64,000 nt of DNA from an uncultured Methylococcaceae bacterium (GTDB taxonomy: Bacteria > Pseudomonadota > Gammaproteobacteria > Methylococcales > Methylomonadaceae). The notes under the pieces are model-generated. The model had not been told where the DNA came from, searched no databases, and was given only the letters and a program-made list of their open reading frames with translations. The stretch spans positions 124,001 through 188,000 of the forward strand of contig CAIXAE010000009.1 in the NCBI GenBank assembly GCA_903917345.1. Reading direction: 5' to 3'. Below are positions 41,527 through 51,740 of the stretch, one piece after another (within the stretch, counting starts at the first letter, position 1; each line of letters begins with the position of its first letter). A program made the translations under genes and the position numbers.

Positions 41527-43521
41527 TTAAAAATCTCGCACTGCACAAAATACTGCTGTTGCGCCTTTATCGTGATTGTATTGATTGCTTCGGGTTTCGA
41601 TGTTCCAGGCCCACACCCATGATATATTGTATTCCGTAGAAATCCAGAAATTCGAGCCTAATAGAGCACTGACTGTCTTTTGTTTATACAGAATTTCTAA
41701 CTCACCTTTGGTTGGCAATCTCCATTCTTTATCATAAGTTTTTATTAAATTATTTAATTCTGCCCAAGTTACAAGTGTTGTATCATTTTTTTTGACTGAT
41801 ATGCCATGTTGTCCTGAGCTATCAAGATAAAAGACAATACTGCCATCTGATAATATGTCACCTAACTTGTAAATAATTAATTGGGTCTGACTAACCTTTG
41901 TTTCTAAAATTTGATCGAAAAGAAAGCTACGTACAGCCCGTGCACGGTTAGCATAAGACTTAAAACTGGATATTTGGTTACCATCGTCAAAACTATAAAG
42001 CCACGCACCTTTTATACTACTTTCCAAAGAACTCCAATAAAAGTTAGGTGAAAAATCACCAATAATTGACCTTTGTTCAAATAATAATGTCATTTCATTC
42101 ATCGTTGGAAGATGCCATTCTAGACCATATTCATTTGCCACTTGATTAGCTTGGTTCCAAGTCACTTTATTAGGAATATCTTTTTTTTGTACGGCTAAAC
42201 CATGCTTTTGTGAATTATCAATGTAGAAGATAATGCTATCGTCAGGTAATGTGTCACCAATCTTATAATCATTTGTGTCCTGTTGAGAACTGTCATTTTT
42301 TATAGCTATACTGCTATCTACATGATTACGAATGGGTCTTACATTAACTGACTTAATCGCGGGCAAGATGTCTTTTTTATCTACTCTTTTCCCATTAAGA
42401 AACAATTTCTTCAAAATCTTTTGCGCATCCTGATTATTTTGCTCCGCGGCTTTATTAAACCAATAGAACGCTTCGTCATTATTTTGCTCAATGCCGGTGC
42501 CGTGCAAATACATTTCACCTAATTTATATTCTGCGGGCGCAAAATTCTGTTGAGCTGCTTCATGAAACCAGTAAACAGCTTCATCATGATCTTCATCTGC
42601 GCCTTCGGCGTTAAAATGCATAAGACCTAATTGATATTGGCTCTCGGTATGTCCTAAATCAGCTAATTGACTAAATAGTTGTATTGCTTGGATATATTTT
42701 CTATGCGTATGAAGTGTTTTAGCTTTTAAAAAAGTATCATTTGTAATAAATTCGTAATCTAATTCATTTAACCGTTCTTCAACTGCGTCGTCGATTCCAT
42801 TATTAACAGCAATTTTAGAGGGATGCCATAACAACACATTATTGGATGTAAAATCATAATCCGTTGCTCTACATATACGAGCAATTCTAGCCTGAGTTAA
42901 AGCATTACCCTCAGAAAGCCCCTGACACTTATAAGTATCTACAATTGCATTCCACCAATTACTTTGGTGATAAGTATCTAAAATTTTTGTTGCTTTAACA
43001 GGGCCGATGTTAGGACAACCTTTATAACCATCCGTAGAATCGCCAGTAAGAGTCTGATATAAATGAAATCTATCCGCTTCTAGCTCACTAATATATTGTG
43101 GCTGAATATCTTTATTTGGGTTATATAACCAACCAGGAATTGTTCGCATATCCTTATCTTCAGAGACTATTATTTTTTTACCCTGAATTTTTGTTGGATG
43201 CGTACTTAGGATGCCCATAACATCGTCGGCCTCTAAGTTCTCATAAATAATTGACGTATAGTTTTGGGTCAAATGCAGTTTGACTGCATCTAAATGAACA
43301 GGTCTTTCAATATCTTTACGATTGTGTTTATATGAAGGCAATAAGTGTTTACGCCAATTATTTTTATCACTAAGACATATTAAAGCTTCATCGGCATTTA
43401 GAATATCTATGTATCGATTGATAATATTGCCAGCCTTTCTGTTGGCGTCATAGACACTTTCATTTAATAAGGCACATTTATACGCAATAATATCTGCGTC
43501 TATCAATAATGTTATTCTCAT
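41527..43521 (-). CDS. Phage-type 5'-3' exonuclease (FEN/PIN fold) fused to Sel1-like repeats and two Lcl/DUF1566 domains
   Basis: N-term: 'LLIDADIIAYKCA', 'LEADDVMGI', 'VSEDKDMRTIPG', 'LTGDSTDGYKGCPNIGPVKATKIL'; middle: 'ESQYQLGLMHFNAEGADEDHDEAVYWFHEAAQQNFAPAEYKLGEMYLHGTGIEQNNDEAFYWFNKAAEQ'; C-term: two copies of 'YKxGDxLxDxSIxFYxDxSxxHGxxVxKxD...VTW...EWxLPTxxExxxLxxQ'. Confidence 0.85.
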   Translation of the reverse strand: MRITLLIDADIIAYKCALLNESVYDANRKAGNIINRYIDILNADEALICLSDKNNWRKHLLPSYKHNRKDIERPVHLDAVKLHLTQNYTSIIYENLEADDVMGILSTHPTKIQGKKIIVSEDKDMRTIPGWLYNPNKDIQPQYISELEADRFHLYQTLTGDSTDGYKGCPNIGPVKATKILDTYHQSNWWNAIVDTYKCQGLSEGNALTQARIARICRATDYDFTSNNVLLWHPSKIAVNNGIDDAVEERLNELDYEFITNDTFLKAKTLHTHRKYIQAIQLFSQLADLGHTESQYQLGLMHFNAEGADEDHDEAVYWFHEAAQQNFAPAEYKLGEMYLHGTGIEQNNDEAFYWFNKAAEQNNQDAQKILKKLFLNGKRVDKKDILPAIKSVNVRPIRNHVDSSIAIKNDSSQQDTNDYKIGDTLPDDSIIFYIDNSQKHGLAVQKKDIPNKVTWNQANQVANEYGLEWHLPTMNEMTLLFEQRSIIGDFSPNFYWSSLESSIKGAWLYSFDDGNQISSFKSYANRARAVRSFLFDQILETKVSQTQLIIYKLGDILSDGSIVFYLDSSGQHGISVKKNDTTLVTWAELNNLIKTYDKEWRLPTKGELEILYKQKTVSALLGSNFWISTEYNISWVWAWNIETRSNQYNHDKGATAVFCAVRDF

Positions 43522-43527
43522 GAACTT

Positions 43528-45378
43528 TTACTCATAAATAATCTGCCCTCTTAAATCCCTCACCAACACCCTATGAAACGCCAACCAAGTCTCATGGTCT
43601 TTGCTGTTACATACAGCTGAAGGTTTATTGATGGTTAGGGCTCTTTTTACGTTAACCTTATTAGCATCAAGTTGGTAAGTGGCGTCATATTCAATACCGT
43701 TATCATTAAAGTGTGCTGGTTCGGGTATTTTGGTCACTTTTACGTTATTAGGAAAGTTAAGCACGATTGAATCTTCTGTGTAATAAGATCTGCACACAAA
43801 AGGAAACTCTACTGAGTCATCATACTTAGTAACGGATTTTTTATGTATTATGCTGTTTGCTAAGCCATAAGGCACTGTCATGGCACCGTTACCCGGCATA
43901 TTGCTGACGGGTTCTAACATAAACTCACTACTATATTTAAAGGGTGTATTTAAATCATAAACATCAGTAGGCGTAAATGACCCTGTACCCAGTTCACCAT
44001 TAATTGTAAAGTAGTGATTCTCTAACACCTCTTTATTCTGACCTTGATAAGATTCAAATTCATTTCTAGCGGTAAACTCTTTACTGCCACTCGAACTTAC
44101 GTCATGTGTGCCTTTGATGGTTCCGTCTGGCTGTATATCGAGTTTTATGTGATTAATTGATTGTTCGTCTCGGCTGTTAAAGGTTTTTGTGTGGCCGATT
44201 GCCTTAAGTGCCGTGAGTAAAGTGGGTTTATCCATGGCGGACTCAACCAAGATACCGAAAACATTAAGTCCTCGTGTGGAGTCTACGTATAGTTGCCATT
44301 TAGGCAAATAGGTGATCACATGATCAAAAGCACCAAATGAACCCAAGGTGGGTATTTTGTACTTTCTATCAGAGTTGATTAATGCGCTACTCGCTTCAAT
44401 ATGTTTGGCTTTTAAGAGTGTAATCAATAAATTGTTATGATCTTTACAGTCGCCAAAACGTTTTTGCAGGATATAGCTGGCCTCATGCGGAGTGTAATCA
44501 TGTACGCCCAAAGTATCAGACACATAACGTATTTCTTTACTGACCCAGTTGTAAATCGCTTTGGCTTGTTGATAATCATCATCTATGCCTTTTGTAATAC
44601 TATCTGCTAAGGCTTGTATTTCTGGAGTTACCTTAGCCTTTGGTGCTGCCGCATTTTCAAATAGCGTGGCTAAGGCAGTGGGATCTGCTAAAGTCGTAAA
44701 ATGTAGGTGGGGGGCAAAGTCTGAATAATCCACTTCATTAGCTTCTTCTTTCAATGCTTGTGGGTGTGAGTAGGTGTATTGATAGCGTAATTGGCCGTCT
44801 TTAGCATCACTGAGACGCCCCCCATTAAGTTCTTTTATATCAATGTATAGTTTTAGACCTTTGGGGTATTGGATATTGTATTCCACATAACGATTATCCG
44901 TGTGTGGGTTAAACGGTACGAACAAATCATATTGGTGTTTAAACAGTGTCTTGTGAATTGTATTTATCGCTTTGTAATAAGTCTTGCTACCTACCACTAC
45001 GTTGGGGTAAATAATTTGCACTGTTTTAGAGTCGTCTATACTGGCAGTACCATTTCCACTTGCATCTTTGGTAATAATATTATTCTTAGCCACGGCAATA
45101 CGTTTGCCATCAGGCAATATTGTGTAGGCTTCTGTGACTTTAACACTTACATCTTCTGCACTATAAGAAATTTCATCATAGGCATAACCAATCGCGGCTT
45201 GCTGAGTATTGTATAGAGTGGTTAACTCTTGGACTTTTTCGCTAGTCCCATCGGCATTAATTTTAATGCTAAAGATTAACCTCTCAGTCGTGTAGGGGGT
45301 ATCAATAACTTTGGCTTGGGTGGAAGTAGAGTTAAAGCCTAGAGTGATTATAAAAAAAGATGTTAGTAATTTGCGCAT
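43528..45378 (-). CDS. Exported DUF3857 + transglutaminase-like domain protein
   Basis: Signal peptide; 'YNWVSKEIRYVSDTLGVHDYTPHEASYILQKRFGDCKDHNNLLITLLKAKHIEA' transglutaminase core with 'GDCKDH', 'HVITYLPKWQLYVDST'. Confidence 0.85.
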   Translation of the reverse strand: MRKLLTSFFIITLGFNSTSTQAKVIDTPYTTERLIFSIKINADGTSEKVQELTTLYNTQQAAIGYAYDEISYSAEDVSVKVTEAYTILPDGKRIAVAKNNIITKDASGNGTASIDDSKTVQIIYPNVVVGSKTYYKAINTIHKTLFKHQYDLFVPFNPHTDNRYVEYNIQYPKGLKLYIDIKELNGGRLSDAKDGQLRYQYTYSHPQALKEEANEVDYSDFAPHLHFTTLADPTALATLFENAAAPKAKVTPEIQALADSITKGIDDDYQQAKAIYNWVSKEIRYVSDTLGVHDYTPHEASYILQKRFGDCKDHNNLLITLLKAKHIEASSALINSDRKYKIPTLGSFGAFDHVITYLPKWQLYVDSTRGLNVFGILVESAMDKPTLLTALKAIGHTKTFNSRDEQSINHIKLDIQPDGTIKGTHDVSSSGSKEFTARNEFESYQGQNKEVLENHYFTINGELGTGSFTPTDVYDLNTPFKYSSEFMLEPVSNMPGNGAMTVPYGLANSIIHKKSVTKYDDSVEFPFVCRSYYTEDSIVLNFPNNVKVTKIPEPAHFNDNGIEYDATYQLDANKVNVKRALTINKPSAVCNSKDHETWLAFHRVLVRDLRGQIIYE

Positions 45379-45540
45379 TAGATTATTTTAATGGTAAGGC
45401 TTTAATGAAACTTTACCATAATTACCCCTGTCTGGTTAGTTAAGATTGGGGGCTAATATAATCAAGGGTAACGACAAGTTATGACGCTTATTTAATGATT
45501 TTCGGAGTGTAACTTTGCCATGAAACTAGCGCAAACACTT

Positions 45541-45552
45541 CACCTGCAGGTG
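45541..45552. repeat. 12-bp perfect palindrome CACCTGCAGGTG beside the tandem array
   Basis: cacctgcaggtg is self-complementary. Confidence 0.5.
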
Positions 45553-45567
45553 CAATGCTTCGACCTC

Positions 45568-45840
45568 GTGGTACAGACTCTAGACCACCTTGCATAATAC
45601 CTGTGCGTGCTTGCACAGACACTCGACGTCCACGCACAGCACCTATGCATGCTTGCACAGACACCCGACCTCCACGCACAATACCTATGCATGCTTGCAC
45701 AGACACTCGACCTCCACGCACAATACCTATGCATGCTTGCACAGACACTCGACCTCCACGCACAGTACCTGTGCTAGCTTGCACAGACATTCGACCATCT
45801 CACACAATATCTGTGCGTGCTTGCAGAGAGTCGAACACAT
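45568..45840. repeat. 42-bp tandem repeat array (minisatellite), ~5 clear units plus degenerate edges
   Basis: Units begin at 45610, 45652, 45694, 45736, 45778 and partial 45820; consensus cttgcacagacactcgacctccacgcacaatacctatgcatg. Confidence 0.95.
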
Positions 45841-45941
45841 AATTTTAATCATCCCCTAGCGTTAGAGCCCTCTCAATTTAAGTCATATTTTGTGTTATCC
45901 TACTCGGCTAAATTTTATTCAATAAATTCTCATATCACTTT

Positions 45942-46574
45942 ATGCGAACTCGCGTTAAAATCTGCGGTTTTACCCGCCCTGAAGAAGCTGTTGTTGCCGC
46001 TCGATTAGGTGTGGATGCTATCGGCTTGGTGTTTTATCCACCTAGCCCAAGAAATGTTGATATTGAGCAAGCAGTGACCATTGTTAATGCCTTGCCGGCG
46101 TTTACATCGGTAGTGGCTTTATTTGTTGATGCAGAAGAAGTAAAAATCCGTGAAGTTTTAGCTCGGGTGCCGATTGACTGTCTGCAGTTTCATGGCAATG
46201 AACCCCCAGAAGCTTGCAGAATTTATGGCAAACGCTACATTAAAGCGGTGCCGATGCAAAATGAAACGGATGTGAAGGCGTTAGCACTTGCCTATCATGA
46301 TGCGGATGGTTTATTGCTAGATGCTTATGACGCTAAAGCAAAAGGCGGAACAGGACACCCGTTTAATTGGGACTTAATTCCAACAGATTGCACTCTGCCC
46401 ATTATTTTGGCGGGTGGATTAGATGAAACAAACGCCAAGCACGCAATTTTAAGTGTAAAACCTTATGCTTTAGATGTCAGTAGCGGTGTCGAAATAGCAA
46501 AGGGCGTTAAAGACTCAATAAAAATAGCAGCATTTATAGAACAAGTTAATGAGGGTGACCAGGTAACACTATGA
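45942..46574 (+). CDS. trpF: Phosphoribosylanthranilate isomerase
   Basis: '[38 protein letters not shown]', '[12 protein letters not shown]'. Confidence 0.97.
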   Translation: MRTRVKICGFTRPEEAVVAARLGVDAIGLVFYPPSPRNVDIEQAVTIVNALPAFTSVVALFVDAEEVKIREVLARVPIDCLQFHGNEPPEACRIYGKRYIKAVPMQNETDVKALALAYHDADGLLLDAYDAKAKGGTGHPFNWDLIPTDCTLPIILAGGLDETNAKHAILSVKPYALDVSSGVEIAKGVKDSIKIAAFIEQVNEGDQVTL

Positions 46575-47773
46575 ATAATAAATATAATATGCCCGATGAT
46601 CGGGGGCACTTTGGCCCCTATGGTGGAATTTTTGTTGCAGAAACACTAATGCCACCCATCCAAGAACTTAATGAAGCGTATCAACGCTACATTAATGATC
46701 CTGAATTTATAGCTGAGCTAGATAAAGACTTAAAATATTATGTAGGCCGGCCTTCACCGCTTTATCATGCAGAACGCTGGAGCCGTGAACTGGGTGGCGC
46801 ACAAATTTATTTAAAGCGTGAAGACCTTAACCACACCGGCTCTCATAAAATCAACAATACGGTCGGTCAAGCTTTGCTTGCTAAGCGTATGGGCAAAACC
46901 CGCATTATTGCCGAAACAGGTGCCGGACAACATGGCGTTGCCACAGCCACTATTGCCGCCAGATTAGGCTTAGAGTGTGTTGTGTATATGGGCGCTGTGG
47001 ACGTAGCCAGACAATCACTTAATGTCTATAGAATGAAGTTATTAGGCGCTAAAGTGGTGGCGGTTGAATCCGGTTCAAAAACCTTAAAAGACGCACTTAA
47101 CGAAGCACTCAGAGATTGGGTAACCAATGTTGATAACACTTTTTATATCATTGGTACGGTAGCAGGCCCACATCCCTACCCTGCTATGGTTAGAGATTTT
47201 CAATCTATTATTGGTAGAGAAGCTAAAGAACAATGTATTGAAGCAACTGGCCGTTTACCGGATGCTTTAGTAGCTTGTGTTGGCGGTGGTTCTAATGCAA
47301 TCGGTTTATTCTATCCTTTTATAGATGATGCTTCGGTAAAAATGTACGGCGTTGAAGCGGCCGGTGATGGTGTTGCTACGGGTCGCCATTCAGCACCTTT
47401 ATGTGCAGGTCGTCCTGGGGTTTTACATGGTAATCGTACGTATTTGATGTGTGATGACGATGGCGAAATTATCGAAACCCATTCTATTTCTGCGGGCTTA
47501 GATTATCCTGGTGTGGGTCCTGAACATGCTTGGTTAAAAGATACTGGCCGTGCTACTTATGTAAACATCACTGATACTGAAGCCTTAGAAGGTTTTTATG
47601 CCTTAACCCGTATGGAAGGTATTATTCCGGCTTTAGAATCTAGCCATGCCATGGCCTATGCGATGAAGCTAGCCCCTACCATGAGCAAAGATGAAACACT
47701 GATTATTAATTTGTCAGGTCGTGGCGATAAAGACATGCAAACCATGGCAAAACGTGAAGGTATTGAACTATGA
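46571..47773 (+). CDS. trpB: Tryptophan synthase beta chain
   Basis: '[18 protein letters not shown]', '[16 protein letters not shown]', '[15 protein letters not shown]'. Confidence 0.98.
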   Translation: MNNKYNMPDDRGHFGPYGGIFVAETLMPPIQELNEAYQRYINDPEFIAELDKDLKYYVGRPSPLYHAERWSRELGGAQIYLKREDLNHTGSHKINNTVGQALLAKRMGKTRIIAETGAGQHGVATATIAARLGLECVVYMGAVDVARQSLNVYRMKLLGAKVVAVESGSKTLKDALNEALRDWVTNVDNTFYIIGTVAGPHPYPAMVRDFQSIIGREAKEQCIEATGRLPDALVACVGGGSNAIGLFYPFIDDASVKMYGVEAAGDGVATGRHSAPLCAGRPGVLHGNRTYLMCDDDGEIIETHSISAGLDYPGVGPEHAWLKDTGRATYVNITDTEALEGFYALTRMEGIIPALESSHAMAYAMKLAPTMSKDETLIINLSGRGDKDMQTMAKREGIEL

Positions 47774-48573
47774 GTCGCTTAGCTAGTACATTTGAAGAAC
47801 TTGCCAAAACAGGTCGCAAGGCACTAATCCCCTTTATCACCGCCGGCGATCCTAGTCCTAATTTTACTGTACCGTTGATGCATGCCATGGTTGAAGCGGG
47901 CGTTGATGTGATTGAATTAGGCATACCCTTCTCTGACCCCATGGCAGATGGCCCGGTTATCCAAAGAGCCAGTGAACGGGCTTTAGCTCATAAGATGAGC
48001 TTAAGACGTACCCTAGAAATCGCAATAGAATTTAGAAAAACAAATCAAACAACACCGGTTGTGTTAATGGGCTATTTAAACCCTATTGAAGCAATGGGGT
48101 ATGAAGACTTTGCCAATGCCGCTCAACGTGCTGACATTGACGGCGTATTAACCGTTGATTTACCCCCCGAAGAAGGCATGGAATGCAGCGCTTTATTAAA
48201 AGCACGCGACATAGATCCTATTTTTCTATTAGCCCCCAATAGCACTGATGAACGCGTGCAAAAAATGGATTTAGCCGGCAGTGGTTACATCTATTATGTG
48301 TCGCTAAAAGGTGTTACTGGCGCCGGACATTTAAACATTACAGATGTCGAAAACAAGCTAAAACAAATTAAAGCGCATACAAATCTACCTATTGCTGTTG
48401 GCTTTGGTGTAAAAGATGCACAAACGGCACAAGCCATTGCTAATGTGGGTGACGGTGTTGTTATTGGTAGCGCCTTGATTAGTAAAATTGAAGCTAACCT
48501 CGACAACCCTGAGCAAGCGCACAAAGAAATAATAGAATTATTAGTATCCATTCGCCAAGCGATGGATAATTAG
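47770..48573 (+). CDS. trpA: Tryptophan synthase alpha chain
   Basis: '[12 protein letters not shown]', '[26 protein letters not shown]', '[12 protein letters not shown]'. Confidence 0.98.
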   Translation: MSRLASTFEELAKTGRKALIPFITAGDPSPNFTVPLMHAMVEAGVDVIELGIPFSDPMADGPVIQRASERALAHKMSLRRTLEIAIEFRKTNQTTPVVLMGYLNPIEAMGYEDFANAAQRADIDGVLTVDLPPEEGMECSALLKARDIDPIFLLAPNSTDERVQKMDLAGSGYIYYVSLKGVTGAGHLNITDVENKLKQIKAHTNLPIAVGFGVKDAQTAQAIANVGDGVVIGSALISKIEANLDNPEQAHKEIIELLVSIRQAMDN

Positions 48574-48608
48574 AAAAAACATCACCTATAAGCATTACGG
48601 AGTAAGCA

Positions 48609-49547
48609 ATGAGTTGGTTTGAAATACTACTACCCAAAACCATTAGAACTGAAGGATCTACAAAAAAAGTCACTGTACCCGAAGGTTTGTGGACAAAGTG
48701 TCCTAGTTGCAATGCCATTCTTTATAACAATGAATTAGAAAAAAACCTGCACGTATGCCCAAAGTGTGACCATCACTTGCGTATTTCAGCTAGAACACGT
48801 ATCGACATGTTTCTTGATGAAGAAGGTCGAGTAGAAATAGGCAAAAACATTAAGCCTGTTGACCCTCTAAAATTTAAAGACACTAAGAAATATAAAGATA
48901 GAGTAACCCAAGCGCAAAAACAAACGAAAGAACATGACGCGCTTGTTGTTATACAAGGCAAATTAGAAGGGCAAGACCTTGTTGTTGCCGCTTTCGATTT
49001 TAGTTTTATGGGCGGCTCAATGGGCTCTGTGGTAGGTGAGCGTTTTGTCCGTGGTGTTAACCGAAGCTTAGAATTAGGCATTCCTTTTATTGTATTTACC
49101 GCCAGTGGTGGCGCTAGAATGCAAGAGTCATTATTCTCTTTGTTCCAAATGGCAAAAACCAGTGCTGCTTTAACTAAACTTTCTGAAGCAGGCATACCTT
49201 ATATCTCTTTTATGACGGACCCTACTATGGGCGGTGTATCAGCTAGTTTAGCCATGCTCGGAGATATTAATGCTGCCGAACCTAATGCCCTCATAGGATT
49301 TGCAGGCCCTCGAGTCATCGAACAAACTGTACGCGAAAAGTTACCCGAAGGCTTTCAACGCAGTGAGTTCCTTCAGGAACATGGCGCGATTGATATGATT
49401 ATCAGCAGAAGCGAAATTCGCAGCAAAATTGGAAGTGTCTTAAAACTATTAACCGCCGCTAAATTAGAGAAAGAGGTCTTATTTCCTCCAACATCACTCT
49501 CTCTAGAAACAAATACAGTGACCGAGCCTAGCTCAGAACAAGCGTAA
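48609..49547 (+). CDS. accD: Acetyl-CoA carboxylase carboxyltransferase beta subunit
   Basis: Zinc finger '[26 protein letters not shown]' and '[26 protein letters not shown]'. Confidence 0.98.
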   Translation: MSWFEILLPKTIRTEGSTKKVTVPEGLWTKCPSCNAILYNNELEKNLHVCPKCDHHLRISARTRIDMFLDEEGRVEIGKNIKPVDPLKFKDTKKYKDRVTQAQKQTKEHDALVVIQGKLEGQDLVVAAFDFSFMGGSMGSVVGERFVRGVNRSLELGIPFIVFTASGGARMQESLFSLFQMAKTSAALTKLSEAGIPYISFMTDPTMGGVSASLAMLGDINAAEPNALIGFAGPRVIEQTVREKLPEGFQRSEFLQEHGAIDMIISRSEIRSKIGSVLKLLTAAKLEKEVLFPPTSLSLETNTVTEPSSEQA

Positions 49548-49570
49548 ACCTCAAAGTTTTTTAAACGATA

Positions 49571-50851
49571 ATGCGCTTTGACTCGCTAAAAGGGTGGTTG
49601 GATTGGCAAGAAAACTTCCACCCTATTTCGATAGATTTAGGATTAGACCGTGTCAATCGAGTTTATCGCGCCCTTAACCCTAGCCGAAAGAAACCAACGA
49701 CTATTACAGTCGCAGGAACAAATGGCAAAGGTTCTTGTATCGCCTATCTAGAAGCCATATACAGAGCCCAAGGTTATCGTGTCGGCACCTATTCCTCGCC
49801 ACACATACTAAAATATAACGAACGTATAAAAATAAACGGTGAACCCGTTTCGGATGCTCTTATTTGCGATGCATTTTCTAAAATAGAAGCTGTTCGTGAC
49901 GAAACATCACTCAGTTACTTTGAATTTGGCACCTTAGCCGCTCTAGAAATCTTTAAAAACGCTCATTTAGACATCCAATTACTTGAAGTGGGTTTAGGCG
50001 GTCGTCTTGATGCTGTTAATATTGTAGAACCCGATATAACATTAATCACTAGCATAGCGATTGATCATGTTGATTGGCTAGGCACCACAAGAGAAGCAAT
50101 TGGCCGAGAAAAGTCAGGTATTTTTAGAACCGACATACCTGCCATTGTGGGGGATCCTAATCCGCCAGAGACACTACTAGAAATTGCTACCTATAAAAAA
50201 GCCCCGCTTTATCTCATTAAAAGCGACTTCAATTATTCCAAGCACGATACGACTTGGGACTGGACATCGAAGCAACGCATTATTACCGACATCCCAGAAC
50301 CTGGATTAAAAGGTGAGCATCAATATCGTAATGCATCTTCTGCGATTTTGGCCGTCGATTTGTTATCAAAAAAGCTATTCGTTGATAATGATGCCATCAG
50401 AAATGGAATTAAAAATATCCATTTACTCGGTCGATTTCAACTAATTGATGATAAAATCCCTGTGCTGTTAGATGTTGGGCACAATCCAGAGGCCGTGAAA
50501 ACGCTAGTTGATTATTTAACGACGGCTTTTCCCGATAAAAAAATACACGCTATCTTTTCAATGATGAAGGATAAAGATATCGCCAGCGTGCTGGAAATTA
50601 TGAATCCTGTCATCTACGATTGGTTTTTTACGCCATTAAGTAACCCCAGAACTGTAGCAGAAGAAACGATGAAAAATATCTTTTCTCAAAGTTCAGTTTC
50701 TAGAGTTTCTTTTGGATATAAAGATTTTAATGATGCATTTAACACTGCACAAAGTCAGTCTCAACCAAATGATTTACTTCTCGTTTTTGGGTCTTTTTTC
50801 TTAGTATCTGAATGTTTGAATGAATTTAAAAAGAGTGAGTTAACAATATGA
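49571..50851 (+). CDS. folC: Folylpolyglutamate/dihydrofolate synthase
   Basis: 'TITVAGTNGKGSCIAYLEAIYRAQGYRVGTYSSPHI', 'LLEVGLGGRLDAVNIV'. Confidence 0.96.
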   Translation: MRFDSLKGWLDWQENFHPISIDLGLDRVNRVYRALNPSRKKPTTITVAGTNGKGSCIAYLEAIYRAQGYRVGTYSSPHILKYNERIKINGEPVSDALICDAFSKIEAVRDETSLSYFEFGTLAALEIFKNAHLDIQLLEVGLGGRLDAVNIVEPDITLITSIAIDHVDWLGTTREAIGREKSGIFRTDIPAIVGDPNPPETLLEIATYKKAPLYLIKSDFNYSKHDTTWDWTSKQRIITDIPEPGLKGEHQYRNASSAILAVDLLSKKLFVDNDAIRNGIKNIHLLGRFQLIDDKIPVLLDVGHNPEAVKTLVDYLTTAFPDKKIHAIFSMMKDKDIASVLEIMNPVIYDWFFTPLSNPRTVAEETMKNIFSQSSVSRVSFGYKDFNDAFNTAQSQSQPNDLLLVFGSFFLVSECLNEFKKSELTI

Positions 50852-51633
50852 ATCCAGAGTTAAAACAACGCTTAATTGGTGCTGTAGTTGTTACTGCACT
50901 TGCCGCTATATTCATTCCCATGTTGTTTGATGATCCGATTGACCAAGGTGGGCAATCAGTAACCGAACTTGAAATTCCTTCCGCTCCTATCACTACAGGG
51001 GAAATTTCAGCCAATAAACTCCCCAGTAATAGTAAAGAGGTTTTAGCATCACAAGAACCGAGTCCTGAAACTACTTTAAACGCCGCAGAAGAATCTGAAT
51101 TATCAGCTGAAACCACACCACCCGCAGAAGCAAACGTACAAGAAGAACCTGAAAATACTTCGGCTTCTTTAGATACAGGCATGGTTAATGAACAAAACCA
51201 AGTGATAACCAGCAAAAATACTCAGCCAGCTGTTGTTAAACCGGCCCCTGCAGCAGTAGAGCAGCCTACATCAATAGAACAGCCTAAAAAACCAACTCCA
51301 GCGCCCCCTAAAACACCCGTAAAGAACACAACACCCCCTGTTACTAATCCTGTTAGTAACGAAAGCGCGATTACCAACACGCCAAAAGTAAAATCTGAAT
51401 TTAGTCGCTGGACTCTCCAAGCCGGTAGTTTTAGTAAGAAAGAAAATGCGACGGCTTTAATGGAAACGCTCAAAAAACAAGGTTTACCTGTCACTCTAGA
51501 TACGGTAAATGGTGCTAACAATAGTGTTATTTATCGACTCAAAGTAGGCCCTACGCTGGATAAAAAACGCGCCAATGACATGAAAGCCAAATTAGATAAT
51601 CTAAAAATTCAATCTTTAATGATTTCTGAATAA
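50848..51633 (+). CDS. dedD: SPOR-domain protein (DedD-like)
   Basis: N-terminal 'NPELKQRLIGAVVVTALAAIFIPMLFDDP', Pro-rich linker, C-terminal SPOR domain 'RWTLQAGSFSKKENATALMETLKKQGLP'. Confidence 0.85.
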   Translation: MNPELKQRLIGAVVVTALAAIFIPMLFDDPIDQGGQSVTELEIPSAPITTGEISANKLPSNSKEVLASQEPSPETTLNAAEESELSAETTPPAEANVQEEPENTSASLDTGMVNEQNQVITSKNTQPAVVKPAPAAVEQPTSIEQPKKPTPAPPKTPVKNTTPPVTNPVSNESAITNTPKVKSEFSRWTLQAGSFSKKENATALMETLKKQGLPVTLDTVNGANNSVIYRLKVGPTLDKKRANDMKAKLDNLKIQSLMISE

Positions 51634-51740
51634 CGCATTGGTTCTGTAACAATACGTTATCTGGGTAAGAGGGCATACTCTGTCTAAATAGGCAGAACTA
51701 TTAACTATCACTTAATAAACCTTAAGCAAAAAATAAAATT

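Noticed and set aside
45568-45840. Possible CRISPR array
   Set aside because: The whole 42-bp unit is repeated without variable spacers, edges decay gradually, and no cas genes are present.
45555-45859. Overlapping ORFs of 64-100 aa on both strands in the tandem array (45488-45790 -, 45540-45734 -, 45555-45842 +, 45590-45859 +)
   Set aside because: They arise because a 42-bp unit without stops keeps several frames open; low-complexity peptides and no supporting RBS. Treated as repeat DNA, not genes.
48773-49195. 140-aa minus-strand ORF within accD
   Set aside because: Shadow ORF opposite a conserved coding gene; no independent evidence.
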